Positions 60,336-64,000 of a stretch of 64,000 nucleotides of DNA are shown one piece after another. Location: contig JBLWSY010000006.1 in assembly GCA_048270425.1 (NCBI GenBank), positions 133,617 through 197,616 on the forward strand. The letters are read 5' to 3'. The notes beneath the pieces were generated by a model that was not told the origin of the DNA, did no database searches, and saw only the letters and a list, made by a program, of their open reading frames with translations. The DNA is from Oceanospirillum sp048270425 (GTDB lineage: Bacteria > Pseudomonadota > Gammaproteobacteria > Pseudomonadales > Halomonadaceae). A program made the translations under genes and the position numbers. Positions within the stretch are counted from its first letter, which is position 1. Each line of letters starts with the position of its first letter.

Positions 60336-61313
60336 TCAGAATGACACGCTGCGTTTGATCGCTTCGTAGTTTTTCAGATGATCCGGCATGTACTCTTTAT
60401 CGTGAGCCAGCGGGAACGGGGTATCCAGACCGGTCACACGGGCGATCGGGGATTCCAGATAGAGGAAACAGGTTTCCTGAATCGTGGCAGCGATCTCACC
60501 GGCAAAACCTCCGGACAGCGGTGCTTCGTGGCTGATCAGCAGGCGGCCGGTTTTCTGAACCGACTGGCTGACGGTTTCCACATCCCACGGCATTAGGGTA
60601 CGCAGGTCGATCAGTTCGCAGGAGATACCATCTTCGGCAGCCATGGCCACGGCTTTTTCAAGCACTTCCATCTGAGCGCCCCAGCCCAATACGGTGATAT
60701 CGGTGCCTTCCTGCATGATGTCCGCTTTACCCAGCGGCAGTTCGTAATCTTCTTCCGGTACTTCACCGGTGGAGGCACGGTAGAGACGTTTCGGCTCAAA
60801 GAAGATCACCGGGTTGTCATCGCGGATCGACGCCAGCAGCAGACCTTTGGCCTGATACGGGTTGCGCGGAATCACAACTTTGAGACCTGGAGTGCCGGTA
60901 AAGTATGCTTCCGGAGACTGTGAGTGGTAAAGACCGCCGTGGATACCGCCGCCGTAAGGGGAGCGAATGGTCAGGCCGCCCACATTAAACTCATTACCGG
61001 AGCGATAACGGAACTTGGCGGCTTCATTCACAATCTGGTCAAATGCCGGGAAGATATAGTCGGCAAACTGAATCTCAGCAATCGGCTTGTGGCCGCCTGA
61101 GGCTAAACCGTTGGCAAAGCCGATAATACCCTGCTCGGTCAGAGGGGTATTGAAGCAGCGGCTTTTACCGTACTTTTCCTGCAGATGGCTGGTGGCACGG
61201 AACACGCCACCAAAGTGACCCACGTCTTCACCAAAGCACAGCACCTTACTGTCTTTGTCCATCGCGATATCCAGTGCGTTATTGATCGCCTGGAGCAGAT
61301 TCATATTACTCAT
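60336..61313 (-). CDS. bkdA2: Branched-chain 2-oxoacid dehydrogenase E1 beta subunit
   Basis: 325 residues of the transketolase pyrimidine-binding type: VLCFGEDVGHFGGVFRAT, FNTPLTEQGIIGFANGLA, EIQFADYIFPAFDQIVNEAA, GGIHGGLYHSQSPEAYF, then the C-terminal domain VLGWGAQMEVLEKA and LLISHEAPLSGGFAGEIAATI. With E1 alpha it decarboxylates the keto acids of valine, leucine and isoleucine using thiamine diphosphate. It overlaps the E1 alpha gene by eight bases. Confidence 0.94.
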   Translation of the reverse strand: MSNMNLLQAINNALDIAMDKDSKVLCFGEDVGHFGGVFRATSHLQEKYGKSRCFNTPLTEQGIIGFANGLASGGHKPIAEIQFADYIFPAFDQIVNEAAKFRYRSGNEFNVGGLTIRSPYGGGIHGGLYHSQSPEAYFTGTPGLKVVIPRNPYQAKGLLLASIRDDNPVIFFEPKRLYRASTGEVPEEDYELPLGKADIMQEGTDITVLGWGAQMEVLEKAVAMAAEDGISCELIDLRTLMPWDVETVSQSVQKTGRLLISHEAPLSGGFAGEIAATIQETCFLYLESPIARVTGLDTPFPLAHDKEYMPDHLKNYEAIKRSVSF

Positions 61314-62508
61314 GGTCCATTCTCCCAGCGGTTTTCGGATAAGCGTCCGGATATTTGCGGATGTGTGCTTTCAACGCATCCAGCTGATCCTGCAGGTGCT
61401 TAGGCGGGGTGTCGTAGACATCAGTAATCAGATCATCAATATGAGGTGCCGGAACTTTCTCTGCTTCCTTCATGGCAGCCATCACGGCTTTACGTTTGGC
61501 ATCGGCCACTTCGGCATCCTGCTCTTCGCTCCACCAGCCCTGTTGAATCAGCCAGTGTTTAAAGCGCAGTACAGGATCTTTTTCGCGCCACTTCTCTTCC
61601 TCTTTCTTGCTGCGGTAGCCGGATGGATCATCAGAGGTGGAGTGTGCGCCAAGGCGATAGGTCATCGCTTCAATCAGAACCGGCTGGTTGTGCTCAACCG
61701 CCAGCTTACGGGCTTCCTGAGTGGCTTTCAGAACCGCCAGCACATCGTTGCCATCAACACGGATCGCTTTCAGACCGTAGGCAACGGCACGTGGTGCGAT
61801 ACCGTCACCGGCAAACTGTTCGCTGGAAGGCGTGGAGATCGCATAGCCATTGTTACGGCAGAAGAAGATAGCAGGCACCTTGAATACACCTGCCATATTG
61901 ATCGCAGCGTGGAAGTCGCCTTCAGACGCAGCGCCTTCACCGAAATAGCAGATCACACAGTTGTCTTTCTCTTCCAGTTTATAGCCATACGCGTAACCAA
62001 CAGCCTGTGGCAGCTGAGTGCCCAGCGGGGAAGAGATAGTCATGTAGTTCAGTTTGCTGGAGCCGTAGTGAATCGGCATCTGGCGACCTTTGCCCAGATC
62101 CTTTTCATTACTGAACAGCTGGTGCATAAACTGTTCGAGTGGGAAGCCGCGAAACGCCAGTGCGCCCTGCTCACGGTACTGCGCCATGATCATGTCATCA
62201 TCGGCGAGAGCAGCGGTGCTGCCAATATCTGCAGCTTCCTCACCTATCTCAGTCATGTAGAAGCTGATACGGCCCTGTCGTTGGGCTGCAATCATGCGTT
62301 CATCCAGAGCGCGGATAAACTGGAAGGTATCGTAAATCTTCAGGGCCAGTTCTTTATCGATATCCGGCAGGTCTGCGCCTTCGTAAGTGGAACCGTCTTG
62401 GCGAAGGATTTTGAGCGTAGGGGTTGTTAAATCACTGCCATCAATAAAGACAGGATTGTGAACCACCAGAGCCTCGGACTGCTTTTCGGACTGTTTTGAA
62501 GTAGCCAT
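61306..62508 (-). CDS. bkdA1: Branched-chain 2-oxoacid dehydrogenase E1 alpha subunit
   Basis: 400 residues. QGRISFYMTEIGEEAADIGS and MIMAQYREQGAL are E1 alpha landmarks; the thiamine-diphosphate loop reads YFGEGAASEGDFHAAINMAG...FFCRNNGYAIS. The phosphorylation-loop region LGAHSTSDDPSGYR is shared with animal branched-chain E1 alpha and separates it from pyruvate dehydrogenase. ATG 62508 follows AAAGGAAA; an upstream start at 62541 lacks a site. It is first in the operon, behind a palindrome resembling a LiuR site at 62737. Confidence 0.94.
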   Translation of the reverse strand: MATSKQSEKQSEALVVHNPVFIDGSDLTTPTLKILRQDGSTYEGADLPDIDKELALKIYDTFQFIRALDERMIAAQRQGRISFYMTEIGEEAADIGSTAALADDDMIMAQYREQGALAFRGFPLEQFMHQLFSNEKDLGKGRQMPIHYGSSKLNYMTISSPLGTQLPQAVGYAYGYKLEEKDNCVICYFGEGAASEGDFHAAINMAGVFKVPAIFFCRNNGYAISTPSSEQFAGDGIAPRAVAYGLKAIRVDGNDVLAVLKATQEARKLAVEHNQPVLIEAMTYRLGAHSTSDDPSGYRSKKEEEKWREKDPVLRFKHWLIQQGWWSEEQDAEVADAKRKAVMAAMKEAEKVPAPHIDDLITDVYDTPPKHLQDQLDALKAHIRKYPDAYPKTAGRMDHE

Positions 62509-62908
62509 AAGCTTTCCTTTATTGTTTTTGTCATTAGTCATCTGATCGTGTCAGAAGTACAGGCAGTACCGATTGTGTCAGTGACGGCTGATCGGGCGAA
62601 AAGCCGCCTGCCTGTGACCTGATTGTGCGGTACCCGATAAGGCACACAAAACAGGCATCCCGTTTCTAATATAGCTATTTTCCAGACGTTGTATTAGGCC
62701 GGGAGGCCATGTGATGTGTTTCGGAATATAAGAGACGTTTACGTAAAAGTAAACTTTGATGGTTTATCAAACTGGCCAAAAAGATAAAAACAGAAAAATC
62801 GTCTACGGGGGCGCGCTACCGGTTTGCCTGTGTTTGGTCCGGTGGGTGAATCTGCGGGGGATGAGTGATAAAATGGAATTTTAATGAAATCAAAGGGTAA
62901 GCCTTAAA
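62509..62908. promoter_or_regulatory. Divergent intergenic region between the bkd operon and fklB
   Basis: 400 bases without a gene. It holds the LiuR-like palindrome at 62737-62754, a minus-strand promoter candidate beside it, and an AT-rich stretch just before fklB that should contain that gene's promoter. Confidence 0.5.
62726..62755 (-). promoter_or_regulatory. LiuR-like palindrome overlapping a bkd promoter candidate
   Basis: GTTTAC-GTAAAA-GTAAAC (62737-62754) has perfect six-base arms. On the minus strand TTTACT, 17 bases and TATATT form a promoter whose spacer contains the palindrome. The sequence resembles the TTTACGT..ACGTAAA motif of LiuR-type MerR regulators of branched-chain amino acid catabolism. 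Confidence 0.55.
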
Positions 62909-63520
62909 ATGAGCGAACTGAATACAGTTGAAGCAAAAGTAGGTTACGGCATTGGTCGCCAGATGGGCGAGCAGCTGGCAAGTAGTGGTATCGAAGGTTT
63001 AGGGCTGGATCAGGTTGTTCTGGGCTTGCGTGAAGCTTATGAAGGCAAAGAAAGTCAGCTGACCGATATGGAGCTGCATGAGGCTTTTGAAGTAATCCAG
63101 CAGCGTCTGGCTGAAAAGCAAAAAGAAGCTCACAAAGAAACTGTAGAAGCGGGTGAGAACTACCTGGCTGACAACGCTAAGAAAGAAGGCGTGACAGTTA
63201 CTGAATCCGGTCTGCAGTACGAAATTCTGACGGTTGGCGAAGGTGATAAGCCTGCGGCAACTGACAAAGTACGCGTTCACTACCACGGCGAACTGATCAA
63301 CGGCGAAGTATTCGACAGCTCTGTTGTGCGTGATCAGCCAGCTGAGTTCCCTGTTAACGGCGTAATCGCTGGTTGGGTTGAAGCGTTGCAGCTGATGCCT
63401 GTTGGTTCTAAATGGCGTCTGACCATTCCTCAGAATCTGGCATACGGTGAGCGTGGTGCAGGTGCAATCCCTCCGTACTCTGTGCTGGTATTTGAAGTTG
63501 AGCTGTTGGCTATTCTGTAA
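62909..63520 (+). CDS. fklB: FKBP-type peptidyl-prolyl cis-trans isomerase (FklB/FKBP22)
   Basis: 203 residues, the same length class as E. coli FklB. The N-terminal helical dimerisation domain (~1-90; KVGYGIGRQMGEQL, LGLREAYEGKES) is joined by a long helix to an FKBP domain (VRVHYHGELINGEVFDSSVVR, VIAGWVEALQLMPVGSKWRLTIP, LAYGERGAGAIPPYSVLVFEVELL). No signal peptide, so it acts as a cytoplasmic folding catalyst. It is a single-gene unit followed by two hairpins, the second being a terminator. Confidence 0.93.
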   Translation: MSELNTVEAKVGYGIGRQMGEQLASSGIEGLGLDQVVLGLREAYEGKESQLTDMELHEAFEVIQQRLAEKQKEAHKETVEAGENYLADNAKKEGVTVTESGLQYEILTVGEGDKPAATDKVRVHYHGELINGEVFDSSVVRDQPAEFPVNGVIAGWVEALQLMPVGSKWRLTIPQNLAYGERGAGAIPPYSVLVFEVELLAIL

Positions 63521-63583
63521 TAGCCCTATAAATAGCAGTTCGACAAAGAGCAGAGAAATAGCGCTCTGCTCTTATCAGTAAGT

Positions 63584-63622
63584 AAAACCCCGATTCGGAA
63601 TCTGGATCGGGGTTTTGCTTTT
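63584..63622 (+). terminator. Terminator after fklB
   Basis: AAAACCCCGAT (63584-63594) pairs with ATCGGGGTTTT (63606-63616), then a T-rich tail. A second hairpin (AGAGCAGAG/CTCTGCTCT) lies just upstream near 63547-63571. Confidence 0.9.
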
Positions 63623-63699
63623 TATAAGAGGTATAAGGAAGCCGGAAGAGGCAGGTTCTAAGCTTTTGTAATTATTTTACATTTTCTTCAAATCAGGGC

Positions 63700-63727
63700 T
63701 TGCGTCGTTCAGTTTTGTGCGTATAAT
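63700..63727 (+). promoter_or_regulatory. Upstream promoter (P1-like) of a presumed rRNA operon
   Basis: TTGCGT (63700-63705), 16 bases, TATAAT (63722-63727), then a GC-rich CGCCC discriminator. An AT-rich stretch upstream could act as an UP element. Confidence 0.65.
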
Positions 63728-63804
63728 TCGCCCTCGTTGTCACGGAGCAAGTCTCTCGGCAGCCGTTAACACCTTGTTTTTGAAAGGCTTTTAAAAATAA
63801 AGTG

Positions 63805-63832
63805 TTGACATCGAGTCTGGATTTAGTAGAAT
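63805..63832 (+). promoter_or_regulatory. Second promoter (P2-like) of a presumed rRNA operon
   Basis: Consensus TTGACA (63805-63810), 16 bases, TAGAAT (63827-63832) and a GC-rich discriminator ACGCAGCC. Confidence 0.85.
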
Positions 63833-63897
63833 ACGCAGCCTCGGTTGAGCGAGTGGGTCGAAGCGGTGCGCTTCTTTCTTCTCTTTTAGCTCAACAA

Positions 63898-63910
63898 GCT
63901 CTTTAAAAAT
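63898..63910 (+). promoter_or_regulatory. boxA-like antitermination element in the rRNA leader
   Basis: GCTCTTTAAAAAT closely matches the rRNA boxA (TGCTCTTTAACA). Downstream bases to 64000 are leader; the 16S gene itself is not in the window. Confidence 0.75.
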
Positions 63911-64000
63911 TCAGTCAGATAATTCGTGTGGGCGCTTGCCGGGATGATCTTGGAAAAGTCACAAGATTATCAAGGTAAGCTAACAATACTCGAATCAATT

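Noticed and set aside
61255..62430. 391-codon open frame antisense to E1 alpha (and similar long antisense frames at 58608-59504, 59511-60344, 22423-23178 and 13772-14695)
   Set aside because: Each lies fully opposite a clearly homologous gene and has low-complexity, non-family translation; they arise from codon bias on the coding strand.
63911..64000. Start of a 16S rRNA gene
   Set aside because: The sequence ends in leader; no conserved 16S 5' sequence is reached before base 64000.

Overview
The window looks like chromosomal DNA from a marine gammaproteobacterium of the Oceanospirillales/Alteromonadales kind. This is inferred from gene content: a tungstate/molybdate-cofactor locus, an E. 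coli-like YcaO, a Pseudomonas-like branched-chain keto acid dehydrogenase, FklB, and moderate GC. I cannot name the species from the sequence alone. Nearly all the DNA is coding. No tRNA, transposase, integrase or CRISPR array was seen.

Layout. (1) 1-5905: molybdenum/tungsten cofactor locus with a tupC-like ABC ATPase (5' cut by the window edge), mobA, mobB, moeA, a fused moaC-moaD gene, moaE and moaA. (2) 12480 down to 5946, minus strand: sensor kinase, FixJ-type regulator, periplasmic binding protein, an unknown membrane protein and a lipoprotein, probably one signalling locus. A degenerate GGDEF protein is divergent from it. (3) 13.6-21.6 kb: single genes, including a PhoX-family phosphatase without a visible export signal, a hydrolase, an acetyltransferase, a DMP19 protein overlapping a MerR regulator, a flavodoxin-fold oxidoreductase behind a textbook MerR-type promoter, a GNAT enzyme, an HD-GYP protein, and a frameshifted DUF4262 gene. 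(4) 21.8-24.0 kb: OsmC-YcaO fusion.

(5) 24.3-38.4 kb: fourteen kilobases of co-directional, mostly unrecognised genes. They include a small membrane protein, a stomatin-tail-like coiled coil, a DUF4132 protein, GAD-like/DUF1851, leucine-rich repeat and SMI1/KNR4-like proteins, and a 1452-residue ankyrin protein with a duplicated C-terminal module. These families recur in polymorphic-toxin, immunity and conflict settings, so this is the best candidate for an undescribed system, although no effector is recognised. (6) 38.5-44.3 kb: DOPA-dioxygenase-like enzyme, metallo-beta-lactamase-fold lipoprotein, M48 peptidase with DUF898 membrane protein, and an orphan TRAP solute-binding protein.

(7) 44.3-55.5 kb: accessory region bracketed by two imperfect direct repeats of about 0.25 kb, each containing a terminator. 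Its left part (44.6-46.9 kb) is an array of small gene cassettes separated by attC-like sites without an integrase (a CALIN). It continues through a nucleotidyltransferase, a DUF4261 protein, a YdcF-like protein and two unknowns to a homocysteine S-methyltransferase, a polar amino acid ABC transporter and a LysR regulator. (8) 55.6-58.6 kb: an AT-rich DUF4238 gene and a divergent Ser/Thr kinase. (9) 58.7-62.5 kb: branched-chain 2-oxoacid dehydrogenase E1alpha-E1beta-E2 operon with a LiuR-like palindrome upstream. (10) 62.9 kb to the end: fklB, then tandem promoters and a boxA-like element that look like the leader of an rRNA operon beginning just outside the window.

Start codons were chosen by ribosome-binding site and family length. 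Functions rest on motif recognition by eye, and no database search was run.
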